Shown here: one piece after another, positions 43,730 to 52,804 of the stretch
Numbering within the stretch: position 1 is the stretch's first letter
How the letters are laid out: the number at the start of each line of letters is the position of its first letter
Origin: Stakelama flava
Lineage (GTDB): Bacteria > Pseudomonadota > Alphaproteobacteria > Sphingomonadales > Sphingomonadaceae
Assembly (NCBI RefSeq): GCF_019351405.1
Contig: NZ_JAHWZX010000004.1
Span: 1 to 64,000, forward strand
Length of the DNA stretch: 64,000 nucleotides
Direction of reading: 5' to 3'
The notes under the pieces: model-generated
The model's input: only the letters and a program-made list of their open reading frames with translations
What the model was told of the DNA's origin: nothing
Databases searched by the model: none
Translations under genes and position numbers: made by a program

Positions 43730-45526
43730 ATGTCCATCGACATTACGAAGATCCGAAATTTCGCCATCATCGCGCATATCGATCATGGCAAATCCACGCT
43801 TGCCGACCGGCTGATCCAGCGCACCGGCGGCCTCACCGAACGCGAAATGTCGCAACAGGTGCTCGACAACATGGATATCGAGCGCGAACGCGGCATTACC
43901 ATCAAGTCGCAGACGGTGCGGCTCGACTGGAAGGGGCATGTCCTGAACCTGATGGACACGCCCGGCCATGTCGACTTCGCCTATGAAGTGTCGCGCAGCC
44001 TGGCCGCGTGCGAGGGCGCGCTGCTGGTCGTTGATGCCGCGCAGGGCGTCGAGGCGCAAACGCTTGCGAACGTGTATCAGTCGATCGAGCACGACCATGA
44101 AATCGTTCCCGTCATCAACAAGATCGACTTGCCGGCGGCCGAACCCGAAAAGGTGCGTACCGAGATCGAAGATATCATCGGTATCGACGCGTCCGAAGCG
44201 GTGCTGGCCAGCGCCAAGGCAGGGATCGGGATCGACGAAATCCTCGACGCGATCGTCGCACGCGTACCGCCGCCCAGCGGCGATGGCGATGCGCCGCTCA
44301 AAGCGATGTTGGTCGACAGTTGGTACGATCCGTATCTGGGCGTCGTCATTCTGGTGCGCGTGATGGACGGGCGGCTGAAAAAGGGCCAGCTCATCAAGTT
44401 CATGCAGAATGAGACGACGCATACCGTCGATCGCGTCGGCTGTTTCCGCCCCAAACTGACCCAGCTTGACGAGCTTGGTCCGGGCGAAGTTGGCTTTATT
44501 ACCGCGCAGATCAAGGAAGTGGCGCAGACTGCGGTCGGCGACACGATCACCGATGCGAAGAAGCCCGCTGCGAAAGCGCTGCCGGGGTTCAAGGAAGTGC
44601 AGTCGGTGGTGTTCTGCGGCCTGTTCCCGGTCGATGCCAATGATTTCGAAAAACTGCGGGAGAGCATCGGCAAGCTGCGGCTGAACGATGCGAGCTTCAC
44701 CTATGAGATGGAAAGTTCAGCGGCATTGGGCTTCGGCTTTCGCTGCGGCTTTCTGGGGCTGCTGCATCTGGAGATCATTCAGGAGCGGCTGACGCGTGAA
44801 TATGATCTGGACCTCATCACCACCGCTCCCAGCGTGGTCTACAAGATACAGCTGACTCACGGCGGCGGCGAGGTTGAGTTGCACAATCCCGCCGACATGC
44901 CCGATCCGACCACGATCGACGAGATATGGGAGCCGTGGATCAAGGCCGATATCTTCGTACCCGACGACTATCTCGGCCCGATCCTGAAACTGTGTCAGGA
45001 CCGGCGCGGCATCCAGACCAACCTCACCTATGTCAGCGGGCGCGCACAGGTCAGCTACGAACTGCCGCTCAACGAAGTGGTGTTCGATTTCTACGATCGC
45101 CTCAAATCGATCAGCCGGGGCTATGCCAGCTTCGACTATGAACAGATCGGCTATCGCGAGGGCGACCTTGTGAAGATGAACGTGCTGGTCAATGGCGAGC
45201 CGGTCGATGCGCTGAGCATGATCGTCCACCGCAGCCAAGCCGAATCGCGCGGGCGGCACATGTGCGAACGTTTGAAGGACCTGATCCCGCGCCATTTGTT
45301 CAAGATTCCGATTCAGGCGGCGATCGGCGGCAAGGTGATTGCGCGTGAGACGATCGCGGCGCTGCGCAAGGACGTTACGTCGAAATGCTATGGCGGTGAC
45401 ATTACGCGTAAGCGCAAACTTCTGGAAAAGCAGAAGGAAGGCAAGAAGCGGATGCGCGAATATGGGTCGGTCAGCATCCCGCAGGAGGCGTTCATCGCCG
45501 CGCTGAAAATGGGTGACGAAAACTGA
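43730..45526 (+). CDS. lepA: Translation elongation factor 4 (LepA)
   Basis: LepA is a ribosome-associated GTPase that acts on stalled elongation complexes. The 598-residue length is standard. GTP-binding motifs are [13 protein letters not shown] (G1), [12 protein letters not shown] (G2), DTPGHVDF (G3) and NKIDL (G4). The LepA-specific C-terminal domain ends in [27 protein letters not shown], the well-conserved LepA tail. I start at the ATG at 43730, where the conserved [10 protein letters not shown] begins. The stop is immediately followed by a minus-strand terminator for the convergent autotransporter gene. Confidence 0.98.
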   Translation: MSIDITKIRNFAIIAHIDHGKSTLADRLIQRTGGLTEREMSQQVLDNMDIERERGITIKSQTVRLDWKGHVLNLMDTPGHVDFAYEVSRSLAACEGALLVVDAAQGVEAQTLANVYQSIEHDHEIVPVINKIDLPAAEPEKVRTEIEDIIGIDASEAVLASAKAGIGIDEILDAIVARVPPPSGDGDAPLKAMLVDSWYDPYLGVVILVRVMDGRLKKGQLIKFMQNETTHTVDRVGCFRPKLTQLDELGPGEVGFITAQIKEVAQTAVGDTITDAKKPAAKALPGFKEVQSVVFCGLFPVDANDFEKLRESIGKLRLNDASFTYEMESSAALGFGFRCGFLGLLHLEIIQERLTREYDLDLITTAPSVVYKIQLTHGGGEVELHNPADMPDPTTIDEIWEPWIKADIFVPDDYLGPILKLCQDRRGIQTNLTYVSGRAQVSYELPLNEVVFDFYDRLKSISRGYASFDYEQIGYREGDLVKMNVLVNGEPVDALSMIVHRSQAESRGRHMCERLKDLIPRHLFKIPIQAAIGGKVIARETIAALRKDVTSKCYGGDITRKRKLLEKQKEGKKRMREYGSVSIPQEAFIAALKMGDEN

Positions 45527-45527
45527 T

Positions 45528-45563
45528 AAAAAAGGGCGAACGGCTCGCAAAAGCCGCCCGCCC
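45528..45563 (-). terminator. Intrinsic terminator of the autotransporter gene
   Basis: Read on the minus strand, GGGCG and GGCT pair with AGCC and CGCCC across a short loop. The following run is TTTTTT (45528-45533 on the plus strand as A). It begins right after the lepA stop codon, so it ends minus-strand transcription before lepA. Confidence 0.75.
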
Positions 45564-45579
45564 GGGCTGACGGTCTGTG

Positions 45580-45615
45580 CCCGTCAGAAGCGGATCGCCC
45601 GTTAGAAGCGGATCG
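45580..45615. repeat. 18-bp tandem duplication covering the autotransporter stop
   Basis: CCCGTCAGAAGCGGATCG and CCCGTTAGAAGCGGATCG lie head to tail with 17 of 18 bases the same. On the minus strand each unit encodes IRF followed by a stop (TAA in the active copy, TGA in the second). The second unit would restore the same C-terminal IRF if the first stop were lost. Confidence 0.85.
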
Positions 45616-48600
45616 ATAGTCCCGCGCGGCCACCGCCGCCCGAATAGTCGCCGCTCACCTCCGCATGACCTTCGATAAAGCCGCTGACGCGGTTGTTCAC
45701 ATTGGCCGAGAAACCAGCCTTGAACTCGCCATAGGTGCCCAGCCGGTCGGTGCGCAGCGCAATCGACTGGCCGTTGTTGGAGAAGGTGACATCGTCGCGC
45801 CCCTTCCATTCCTTCACCGCTGCGCCGCCGGCATAGACCCGCATGACGGTTGCCGTCCGGTTGATGACGGTGCCAACGCGAAGCCCCGCCTTGCCGCGGA
45901 AACCATCGCTGCTGTCATAATCGAACGTCGATCCCAACGCGGTCAGCGAATCGAGGTCGGTTTTGACATATTCCATGCTGATCGCCGGTTCGGCAAAGAA
46001 CCCGTCGCTGCCCAGCCGCGCGCCCGCGCGCAGTTTTCCGCCATAGCCATTGCCGTTGAAATCGACATCATAGGCGATCGTGCGGTTGTACGACGTGATC
46101 CAGTAGCGTTCATATTTGGCGATACCGCTGGCGAACAGCATCCCTGAATTGACCCGGAAATACGCGCCCGCATTGGCTGCATCGAAGTGCATCCTGTCCG
46201 CGCTGCCGGTAAAGCTGAGCGTGCTGTTCGAATAGCCGGCCGTCACGCCGAACACCATGCCGTCCTGAAGACCAACGCCGCCAAAGTCATAGCCGATCTG
46301 CGCGCCGAACATATCCTGGCGATAGCCGAGGTCGAACGAGACCGGGACGTTGTACAGCGTGGTCGCAACATCGCGGTCGCGGTGATCGGTGCGACCGTAC
46401 AAGATGCCCCACAGCGCCCGCGAACGTTGCGTCCCGTCGGCCGACGTCGCCCCGTCCTGCGCCAGATCACCGAGTTGATCCAGATGCGACCCGATGATCG
46501 AGGTGCCGTGGAAGAACAGCTCGCGCGCGCCCTCCACCGCGCTGGTCTGCGCATAGGCGCTGCCATTGGGTGTGCCGTACAGGCGGAAATCATTGCCCGT
46601 GGCGTCATAGGCGAGGCTGTAATCGATCAACCCGACAGAGGTGGCGGGCAGGGTAAACGCATCCGCGCTGGTTCCCGCACCCGCATCGACCACCAACGCT
46701 CCATTGATCAGGCTGCCCGGCGCGGCCGAGAGTGCGTCGGCGACGATCGTAGTGCTACCCGTGGCAGCGCCCGCGACGACCAGCCGGTCGCTGGTGCCGC
46801 CATCGGTCGTCGGTTCGACATCGATACCCAGCGTGCTGTTGCCGCTGCCGGCGAAATCGCCGCTCAGCGTCAGCACATCGCCGGTATGGCCGTTGCGCAT
46901 ATCGATAAGGCCGGTGTTCGTGGTGCCTTCAAGCCCGGTGAAACTTACCGACCCGGCGGTTGTCGCATCGGGTAGAACGGCCAAAACGCCGGTATTCACG
47001 AACATGTCGTTGCCGCCGCCGAAGCTGCTGTCCTGCGTCGCGTCGAAACGGCCGTTATTGGTCAGCATATCGTCGGCATCGGTCAGATCGATATAGCCCG
47101 ATAGCGTGCCCGTCGTGCCGATCGTGACATTCGCCGCCGCGCCGTCGGCGTTGATCGCAGGGCCGTCGCTGGAGGAGACTTCGTCGCCGATGGTGATGGT
47201 GGCGCCGGTGCCCGATGTGACATCGATGCCCGCGTCGGAACCGGTGACGGGCGCGCCTTCCAGCGTGGTCACGCTTACCGTGCAGCCCGAACTTGCCAGG
47301 ATGCCGGTGCCGTCAGCCGCGCTGATCGGCCCGTTGGCGGTGATGTCGATATCGGCGCACCCGGTTGCGACCGCGTCGATGCCGTTCGATCCGGCACCGG
47401 TCACCGCGATCGGACCGGCGTCGATGACCTGATCGCCCGTTGTCGTGGTGACATCGATCCCGTCGGAATCGGGGCCGCTGGTCGTGATCGTGCCGGTATC
47501 GACGGTGACGGTGTCGTCGTCACCGGTGATGACCACGCCGGGGGAGTTTGCTCCGCCGGTATCGATATCCCCCGTCGAAACATCGATCGTGCCGGTGCCA
47601 TCGACATCCACGCCCGGCGAATTGTCGCCATCGGTGTCGATATCGCCGGTATCGACGTCGATCGCTCCTTCGCCGCCATCGACCTCTACACCGGGCGAGT
47701 CATCGCCGTCGGTGTCAATGTCGCCGGTATCGACATCGACCGGGCCGGGGCTGGTCACATCTACGCCGGGCGAATCATCGCCATCGGTGTCGATATCTCC
47801 GCCGGTCGCCTGAACGCTGCAGGTGCCGGGGCCGATCGTCGCGCACAGCACCGGATCGGTTACGATGGCGAGCGCTGTCGAATCGTCGCCGCTGGTCGAG
47901 ATCAGCCCGAAATTGGCGAGGATATTGCCCGGCGCGTTCAGCAGCACGCCGATCGATCCATCGCCGTTGGTAGTCACCGATCCCATATCCAGCCCGACAT
48001 CGCATGCTCCTGCGCCGATCAGCGCGCATGCCGTCGGGTCGGCGGCGATGTCGATCCCCGGCGCGTCGTCGCCAAAGGTTTCGAGCACATCCACGCTGCC
48101 AGTGGTGGTTCCCGCAACGCGGGCGAGGACACCGGTTGCTCCGTCACCATTGGTCGTCAGTTGCCCGACCGAAAACGACGTGTCGCATGCCCCCGCGCCC
48201 AGCACGGCGCAGGCGGTGGGATCGGATGCAAGATCCAGTCCGATCGCATCCTCGCCATCGGTGCGCAGCACGTCCACATTAGCGTCGATATCGCCAACCG
48301 CGCGAACCAGCGCGGCGGGCGAACGTGCGCCGCTGGTCGTAAGCTCGCCCACGGTAAATGCCGTATCGCACGCGCCGACGCCAAGTGCGACGCACGCAGT
48401 CGGATCGGCCGAAAGGTCAAGGCCAGCCGCTTCGTCGCCATTGGTCTGAAGCGCGTCGATCGAAATATCGGTGTTGCCGACTGCGGAAACGAGCGCGCCG
48501 ATGCTGCCGAACCCGTTGGTGGTGATCGAATCGGCAGTCAGCGTATTGTCGCATCCGTTCTGCCCCAGCAGGACGCAGGCACCGATATCGTTGGAAATAT

Positions 48601-49321
48601 TGACGCCCAGCGCCTGTGCGCCGTTGGTGCGCAGGACGCCGACATCGGTATCGGTGCTTCCTGCGGAATTGAGGATTACGGCGTCGGACAGGCCGCCCTC
48701 GGTCTCGATCAGGTCGGCGGTGAGATTGATCGGTCCGTCCAGCGAAACCAGTTCGACGCCGTCCGAATCCTCCCCGCCGGTCCGCACGGTATCGACGTTC
48801 ACGGTTACGCTGTCGCCTTCGATATTGATGCCGTCGGCAAGGTCGCCCACGGTCTCGACCGTGTCGTCGAGGGTGAAGATGACCGCGTCCGCGGCGCGAA
48901 GCAGCGCGCCGGTAGCACCGTCGCCCTGGGTAAGTATGGAGGTGACCCGCGCGTCGAGATTGCCGCCCGAATTGACCAGCAGGCCGGGCGCGCCGACGGT
49001 TTCGATGGTTGAGGTGCCAAGCGATTCAAGCGTGATATCGGCGTCGGCGAGCGAGGAAAGCGTTACCGTGGTGAGTGTTTCAAAGCCGTCCTGCAACGTC
49101 ACCGTCACCGGATCCGGCGCATCCGTTACAATTGCGACAATATCGGGATCGCCGCCGGGGCACACAAGCTGGTCGACTACAGGAGCCGAGCATAACGTCT
49201 GGCCTAAGGCAGGAACGGCAACTGTCGTTCCCACCACGGTTAGAAATGTCGTCCGCAGTAATCTGGATAAAGCTGGACCACGATCTCGCCCGTGGGATGA
49301 AACATTATTGTCCGTAATCAT
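45602..49321 (-). CDS. Autotransporter with repeat-rich, cysteine-paired passenger
   Basis: The 1239-residue precursor has a long signal region (RLLRTTFLTVVGTTVAVPALGQ), a beta-solenoid-like passenger and a C-terminal autotransporter barrel of about 280 residues. The barrel begins after ALWGILYGRTDHRDR and ends in SIRF with terminal Phe. The passenger contains four 61-residue units plus a partial one, each with C-x7-C (for example ACVALGVGACD), then units of 25-26 residues rich in DTDGDDSPGV. Such cysteine pairs are uncommon in passengers. The ATG at 49321 has GAGGG five bases upstream. A possible role is adhesion. Confidence 0.88.
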   Translation of the reverse strand: MITDNNVSSHGRDRGPALSRLLRTTFLTVVGTTVAVPALGQTLCSAPVVDQLVCPGGDPDIVAIVTDAPDPVTVTLQDGFETLTTVTLSSLADADITLESLGTSTIETVGAPGLLVNSGGNLDARVTSILTQGDGATGALLRAADAVIFTLDDTVETVGDLADGINIEGDSVTVNVDTVRTGGEDSDGVELVSLDGPINLTADLIETEGGLSDAVILNSAGSTDTDVGVLRTNGAQALGVNISNDIGACVLLGQNGCDNTLTADSITTNGFGSIGALVSAVGNTDISIDALQTNGDEAAGLDLSADPTACVALGVGACDTAFTVGELTTSGARSPAALVRAVGDIDANVDVLRTDGEDAIGLDLASDPTACAVLGAGACDTSFSVGQLTTNGDGATGVLARVAGTTTGSVDVLETFGDDAPGIDIAADPTACALIGAGACDVGLDMGSVTTNGDGSIGVLLNAPGNILANFGLISTSGDDSTALAIVTDPVLCATIGPGTCSVQATGGDIDTDGDDSPGVDVTSPGPVDVDTGDIDTDGDDSPGVEVDGGEGAIDVDTGDIDTDGDNSPGVDVDGTGTIDVSTGDIDTGGANSPGVVITGDDDTVTVDTGTITTSGPDSDGIDVTTTTGDQVIDAGPIAVTGAGSNGIDAVATGCADIDITANGPISAADGTGILASSGCTVSVTTLEGAPVTGSDAGIDVTSGTGATITIGDEVSSSDGPAINADGAAANVTIGTTGTLSGYIDLTDADDMLTNNGRFDATQDSSFGGGNDMFVNTGVLAVLPDATTAGSVSFTGLEGTTNTGLIDMRNGHTGDVLTLSGDFAGSGNSTLGIDVEPTTDGGTSDRLVVAGAATGSTTIVADALSAAPGSLINGALVVDAGAGTSADAFTLPATSVGLIDYSLAYDATGNDFRLYGTPNGSAYAQTSAVEGARELFFHGTSIIGSHLDQLGDLAQDGATSADGTQRSRALWGILYGRTDHRDRDVATTLYNVPVSFDLGYRQDMFGAQIGYDFGGVGLQDGMVFGVTAGYSNSTLSFTGSADRMHFDAANAGAYFRVNSGMLFASGIAKYERYWITSYNRTIAYDVDFNGNGYGGKLRAGARLGSDGFFAEPAISMEYVKTDLDSLTALGSTFDYDSSDGFRGKAGLRVGTVINRTATVMRVYAGGAAVKEWKGRDDVTFSNNGQSIALRTDRLGTYGEFKAGFSANVNNRVSGFIEGHAEVSGDYSGGGGRAGLSIRF
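47483..47788 (-). repeat. Acidic 25/26-residue coding repeats in the autotransporter passenger
   Basis: Four consecutive units of 75 or 78 bp encode T-[DG]-G-x-[DN]-SPGV followed by a variable strand and DTGDI-like ends. The pattern DxDxDG resembles calcium-loop spacing, but calcium binding is not shown. The alternation of 25 and 26 codons suggests recurrent duplication with small insertions. Confidence 0.8.
47897..48628 (-). repeat. Four 183-bp coding repeats with C-x7-C loops in the autotransporter passenger
   Basis: Unit starts lie exactly 183 bp apart (48628, 48445, 48262, 48079) and a fifth, partial unit runs to 47789. Each codes for 61 residues that begin T-[NDF]-G, contain DPTACxxxGxGACD or a variant, and end in a strand such as SVDVLE. 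The cysteine pair is kept in all five copies. Confidence 0.85.
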
Positions 49322-49620
49322 AAAAACCCTCTTTCGATTTTTTATCGTAATGTGATGAAAACTCTGTCCTATTTTCATAGTTCACAACAATAATGGATAA
49401 GATTCAGTTAAGTCGTGAGATGTGGTAAAAAATTGACTCCATTACGAAGCAAAAATAGACATGCAGACTTTGTTAAATTTAGAGTCATCTTTGAATCGAT
49501 TATACGATTTCGGGGATTCGGAAGAACGGAACCCAATCGGGTTTCACGCGTCCATCAGGCGCGGGCGAAGCGCCGCCGAAACGGCGCGATTTTCCGTGAT
49601 CGCGAGAGGAGATTGAAACG
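49322..49620. promoter_or_regulatory. AT-rich control region of the autotransporter
   Basis: This 299-bp gap is far richer in A and T than the rest of the window. ATGAAAA (49355-49361) and TTTTCAT (49372-49378) form a perfect 7-bp inverted repeat with a 10-bp spacer, 34 bp upstream of the autotransporter start. No gene is seen. The base composition suggests acquired DNA or a site for a nucleoid-type silencer. Confidence 0.5.
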
Positions 49621-49932
49621 ATGGCGAATAACAGCGCGAAACAAGCCGGAGAGGAAGCAGCAGATCGGATGCAGGCCGCAGGATCGACCATGATGGAAAC
49701 CGGGTCGCAACTTGGCGTCAAAATGCTCGATCAGGCCGAGACCAACACGCAGGAAGCGTTCAAGGCGATGCGCGCGGCTGCGCAGGCGAAGGACATCAGC
49801 GAAGTGATGCGCATCCAGTCGGATTTCATGCGCGAACAGGGCGGCCGTTCGGTCAGTCAGGCGCGCGAGATTGGCGAAATGATCGCGAATATGGGCCGCA
49901 GCACAATCGGACAGATGACCGGAAAGAAATAA
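49621..49932 (+). CDS. Phasin-family protein
   Basis: The 103-residue protein is wholly helical and amphipathic, with an alanine- and glutamine-rich pattern (NTQEAFKAMRAAAQAKDISEVMRIQSDFMREQ) that matches phasin domains. Phasins coat polyhydroxyalkanoate granules, but phasin-like proteins can have other roles. AGGAG upstream of the ATG sits at GAGAGGAG, about seven bases away. No PHA synthase gene is in the window. Confidence 0.8.
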   Translation: MANNSAKQAGEEAADRMQAAGSTMMETGSQLGVKMLDQAETNTQEAFKAMRAAAQAKDISEVMRIQSDFMREQGGRSVSQAREIGEMIANMGRSTIGQMTGKK

Positions 49933-49957
49933 GGGCCCCTGGTCGGCTTCCCGCTTC

Positions 49958-51289
49958 TTAAAAGCTGATAGTCATTTCCGCATAGCCGTAATGCGTGTCG
50001 CCGGTAGCGGGCGCATTCGGCGCGGAGGTGAGGAAACTTCCCTTCGAAAGCCATGCCGCGCCAAACGCAAGTCGTGCGCGTTTCGGAACCACCCAATAGC
50101 GTATCCGGGCATCGAACTGCGCGCCGGCATTTCTGCCCGAAGCACCACTGGTGTCGCGAACGCCTGTGCTGGCGAAACTGTCGGTAGCACTGGCCAGCCG
50201 TAAAAATCGCGCCGTGGCATTCGCGTCCCAGCGCTGATTTGGGGCAACCTCCACGCGCACGGCAGGGCTGATGATGTTCGATCGGCTGACCGGCCCGTAA
50301 AAACTTGTCGGGCCGAAATCCTTCACGCGTGCACCGAACAGGCTGTCGAAACGTCCATAGCGGCCGCCGGCCTTGTCCCCGCTGCCATAATCGAACAACA
50401 CCGCCACCCTGGGCCGCCAGGCGCCGGTGAAGGTCCAGCCTGCTTCGGCATGGAGCAGCCATGCTGTAACCCCGATATCGTCGGTATCGGTCGCCGATGT
50501 TGATACGCGCGTCGTGCCGGTCTGCCACGCCGCCTCGATCTCGGTATCGGCGTTGCCCGGTGCGGGCGTGCGTATAAAGCGCGCTCCCGTCGTGACGAGG
50601 TGCCGGTTGCGCGTGGCGAAATCAGGCGCGTCCTGTTCGACCAGGCGAAGCGAATAGAGTTCGACCGTATCGCGCTTGTTGAGGGGAAGCGCCAGATACC
50701 CGCCGAAAAACTGCTGTGCGCCGCCTTCCTTGTCGAGTTCGACATCGGCGTCGCGGATCCCGTCGTCATCGCTCGGCAGGCGGCGCTGCGGCATGGTCCA
50801 GAAAGCGGTTGCGCTGGCGCCGCCGCGTTTCCAGTCGATTCGTGCGCCAGTAAAGGCATTTGTGGTGTTACGAAAATTGTTGCGTGCGATCAGCCGGCCA
50901 TTGCCAAGCGCCATGGTGAAGCGCCCGGCGGTTGCGCTCAGTGTATCGGTGATATCCGCGCCGATATAGGCCTGAACAGGTTCGATCGCGTTGACCTCGC
51001 TCGTACCGATCGACGAATCATGATCTTCGAAATATCCGCGTGAATCGATTACCTCCCCCCCGATACGCAGGCCGGATTTGCGATATTCGGCGGCGATGTC
51101 GGTTTGCAAAAGCAGCACAGCGTCGTCATCCGCCGCGCCGGGACGAAACTGTCCGTCCAGCGCCTCGACACGCGCGCGCACCTGCCCCTTTACCGTCAGT
51201 CCGTCGCTATCCTGGGCGCAGGCAGCGCCAGTCCAGAACAGGGGCAGTGCTGCGATGCAACCGATGGCGATGCTTGGGCGTATGCTCAT
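49958..51289 (-). CDS. Outer-membrane porin of the alginate-export (AlgE-like) family
   Basis: The 443-residue precursor has a Sec signal ending TGAACAQ and a beta-rich barrel with alternating hydrophobic strands. It contains SATAGRFTMALGNGRLIARNNFRNTTNAFTG-type segments and ends in MTISF with terminal Phe. This matches the alginate-export barrel family, which in many bacteria includes porins for other solutes. Starts at 51289 and 51295 are possible, and neither has a Shine-Dalgarno site. The gene is divergent from modA, and a perfect palindrome stands between them, so control by molybdate is likely. Confidence 0.7.
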   Translation of the reverse strand: MSIRPSIAIGCIAALPLFWTGAACAQDSDGLTVKGQVRARVEALDGQFRPGAADDDAVLLLQTDIAAEYRKSGLRIGGEVIDSRGYFEDHDSSIGTSEVNAIEPVQAYIGADITDTLSATAGRFTMALGNGRLIARNNFRNTTNAFTGARIDWKRGGASATAFWTMPQRRLPSDDDGIRDADVELDKEGGAQQFFGGYLALPLNKRDTVELYSLRLVEQDAPDFATRNRHLVTTGARFIRTPAPGNADTEIEAAWQTGTTRVSTSATDTDDIGVTAWLLHAEAGWTFTGAWRPRVAVLFDYGSGDKAGGRYGRFDSLFGARVKDFGPTSFYGPVSRSNIISPAVRVEVAPNQRWDANATARFLRLASATDSFASTGVRDTSGASGRNAGAQFDARIRYWVVPKRARLAFGAAWLSKGSFLTSAPNAPATGDTHYGYAEMTISF

Positions 51290-51300
51290 GCGCATTGTTG

Positions 51301-51320
51301 CTATATACGGCGGTATATAG
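51301..51320. promoter_or_regulatory. Perfect palindrome between porin and modA (candidate ModE/Mop box)
   Basis: CTATATACGGCGGTATATAG is an 8-bp perfect inverted repeat with a 4-bp centre. TATATA half-sites facing each other match the general form of known molybdate-regulator (ModE/Mop) boxes, and the site stands 31 bp before modA. It also lies 6-12 bp before the porin start. No modE gene was found in the window. Confidence 0.65.
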
Positions 51321-51350
51321 TGCAAGCCCAAATTCGACCGAGGAACGATA

Positions 51351-52115
51351 ATGCGTAAATTTCTTGCCGCCTGTCTGGCAATGCTCGCCTGTGTGATGAC
51401 GGGGCCTGCCGCCGCGCAGACAAAGGGGCCGCTGGTGCTTGCCGCCGCCAGCCTTCAGGAATCGATGAACGCCGCAGCCGATGCCTGGGCGAAGCTGGGC
51501 CATCCGCGTCCCGTCCTGTCCTTTGCGGGTAGCAGCGCGCTGGCGCGACAGGCGGCGACCGGCGCACCCGCCGACTTGTTCGTGTCCGCCGACGAAGCAT
51601 GGATGGATTACCTTGAACAGCGCGGTAAGCTGATGCCCGGCACGCGCAAGACCTTTTTGGGCAATGCGCTGGTGCTGATCGTGCCGACGGCGACCAGGGG
51701 GCACGTCACATTGAAAAAGGGCGTCAATCTGGCTGGGCTGATCGGCACCCGGCGGATCGCCATGGCGGCGTATGATTCGGTGCCGGCGGGCAAGTACGGC
51801 AAGGCAGCGCTTCAGTCGCTGGGCATATGGGATTCGGTGCAGCCAAAGGTGGCGCAGGGTGAAAATGTGCGCGCTGCGCTGGCGCTGGTCGAACGCGGCG
51901 CGGCGCCGTTCGGTATCGTCTATGCGACCGATGCCGCCGCGTCGGACAAGGTGCGCGTCGCAGGAGTCTTTCCCGAAAGCTCGCACAAGCCTATTCAATA
52001 TCCCGTGGCGCGCCTAAAATCCTCGACCAACCCGCAGGCCGAAGCATTTCGCCGCTTTTTGGTGTCGGGTCGTGCGGCACCGATCTTCCGCAAATTCGGC
52101 TTTACGACGCGTTGA
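51351..52115 (+). CDS. modA: Molybdate-binding periplasmic protein ModA
   Basis: ModA captures molybdate or tungstate for the ABC importer. The 254-residue precursor has a Sec signal ending MTGPAAAQ and the ModA pattern LVLAAASLQESMNAAADAW, FAGSSALARQAATGAPADLFVSAD, GNALVLIVP and AYDSVPAGKYGKAAL. GAGGA precedes the ATG by six bases. Its stop overlaps the modB start (TGATG). Confidence 0.93.
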   Translation: MRKFLAACLAMLACVMTGPAAAQTKGPLVLAAASLQESMNAAADAWAKLGHPRPVLSFAGSSALARQAATGAPADLFVSADEAWMDYLEQRGKLMPGTRKTFLGNALVLIVPTATRGHVTLKKGVNLAGLIGTRRIAMAAYDSVPAGKYGKAALQSLGIWDSVQPKVAQGENVRAALALVERGAAPFGIVYATDAAASDKVRVAGVFPESSHKPIQYPVARLKSSTNPQAEAFRRFLVSGRAAPIFRKFGFTTR

Positions 52116-52804
52116 TGCTCTCACCGGCCGAATGGGGGGTGGTGGCGCTTTCGCTGAAGGTCGGCGGCGTTGCCATATCGTGCAGCCTGCCGATCGCCTT
52201 TGCGCTTGCCTATCTGCTCGCGCGTCAGAATTTCGCGGGGAAGGTCGTTCTTGACGGCCTGATCCATCTGCCGCTGGTGCTGCCGCCGGTGGTGACGGGG
52301 TGGCTGTTGCTGCTTGCCTTCGCGCCCGACGGCCCGATCGGCGGCATGTTGATGCGGGCGACGGGCGGCACGGTGCTGTTCCGCTGGACCGGGGCGGCAA
52401 TATCCGCCGCCGTCATGGCGCTGCCGCTGATGGTGCGCGCGATGCGGCTGTCGATCGAGGCGGTCGACCGGCGACTGGAAAGCGCCGCGCGCACGCTGGG
52501 CGCGGGACGCTGGCGGGTGTTTCGGACGATTACCCTGCCGCTCAGCCTTCCCGGACTGATCGCGGGGGGCGTGCTGGGTTTCGCCCGCGCACTGGGCGAA
52601 TTCGGCGCGACGATTACCTTTGTTTCCAACGTGCCGGGCGAAACGCAAACGCTGCCGCTGGCGATTTATTCGAAACTTCAGGTGCCGGGCAGCGATGCGG
52701 CGGTGTTCCGCCTTGCCTGCGTTTCGGTGCTGTTGTCGCTGGGTGCTCTGATCGCGTCCGAAATTCTCACCCGGCGGGCAGGGCGGGGCATCCATGTTCT
52801 TTGA
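52115..52804 (+). CDS. modB: Molybdate ABC transporter permease ModB
   Basis: The 229-residue membrane protein has five or so helices and the binding-protein-dependent permease loop (EAAxxxG-like) in LESAARTLGAGRWRVFRTITLPLSLPGLIAG. It also shows LPLVLPPVVTGW and FARALGEFGATITFV, both typical of ModB. The ATG overlaps the modA stop, and the end overlaps modC by 11 bp. Confidence 0.93.
   Translation: MLSPAEWGVVALSLKVGGVAISCSLPIAFALAYLLARQNFAGKVVLDGLIHLPLVLPPVVTGWLLLLAFAPDGPIGGMLMRATGGTVLFRWTGAAISAAVMALPLMVRAMRLSIEAVDRRLESAARTLGAGRWRVFRTITLPLSLPGLIAGGVLGFARALGEFGATITFVSNVPGETQTLPLAIYSKLQVPGSDAAVFRLACVSVLLSLGALIASEILTRRAGRGIHVL

Noticed and set aside
47483..48628. Regular direct repeats resembling a CRISPR array
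   Set aside because: Repeats of 183 and 75-78 bp are in frame, code for related protein units and have no short identical repeats with unique spacers. No cas genes are present.
48161..49012. Plus-strand frames opposite the autotransporter passenger
   Set aside because: The minus-strand frame is continuous for 1239 residues with signal and barrel. Opposite frames only mirror its repeats.
51321..51350. Molybdenum-cofactor riboswitch upstream of modA
   Set aside because: Only about 30 bases separate the palindrome from the start codon, so there is no room for the known Moco element. The palindrome fits a DNA operator.
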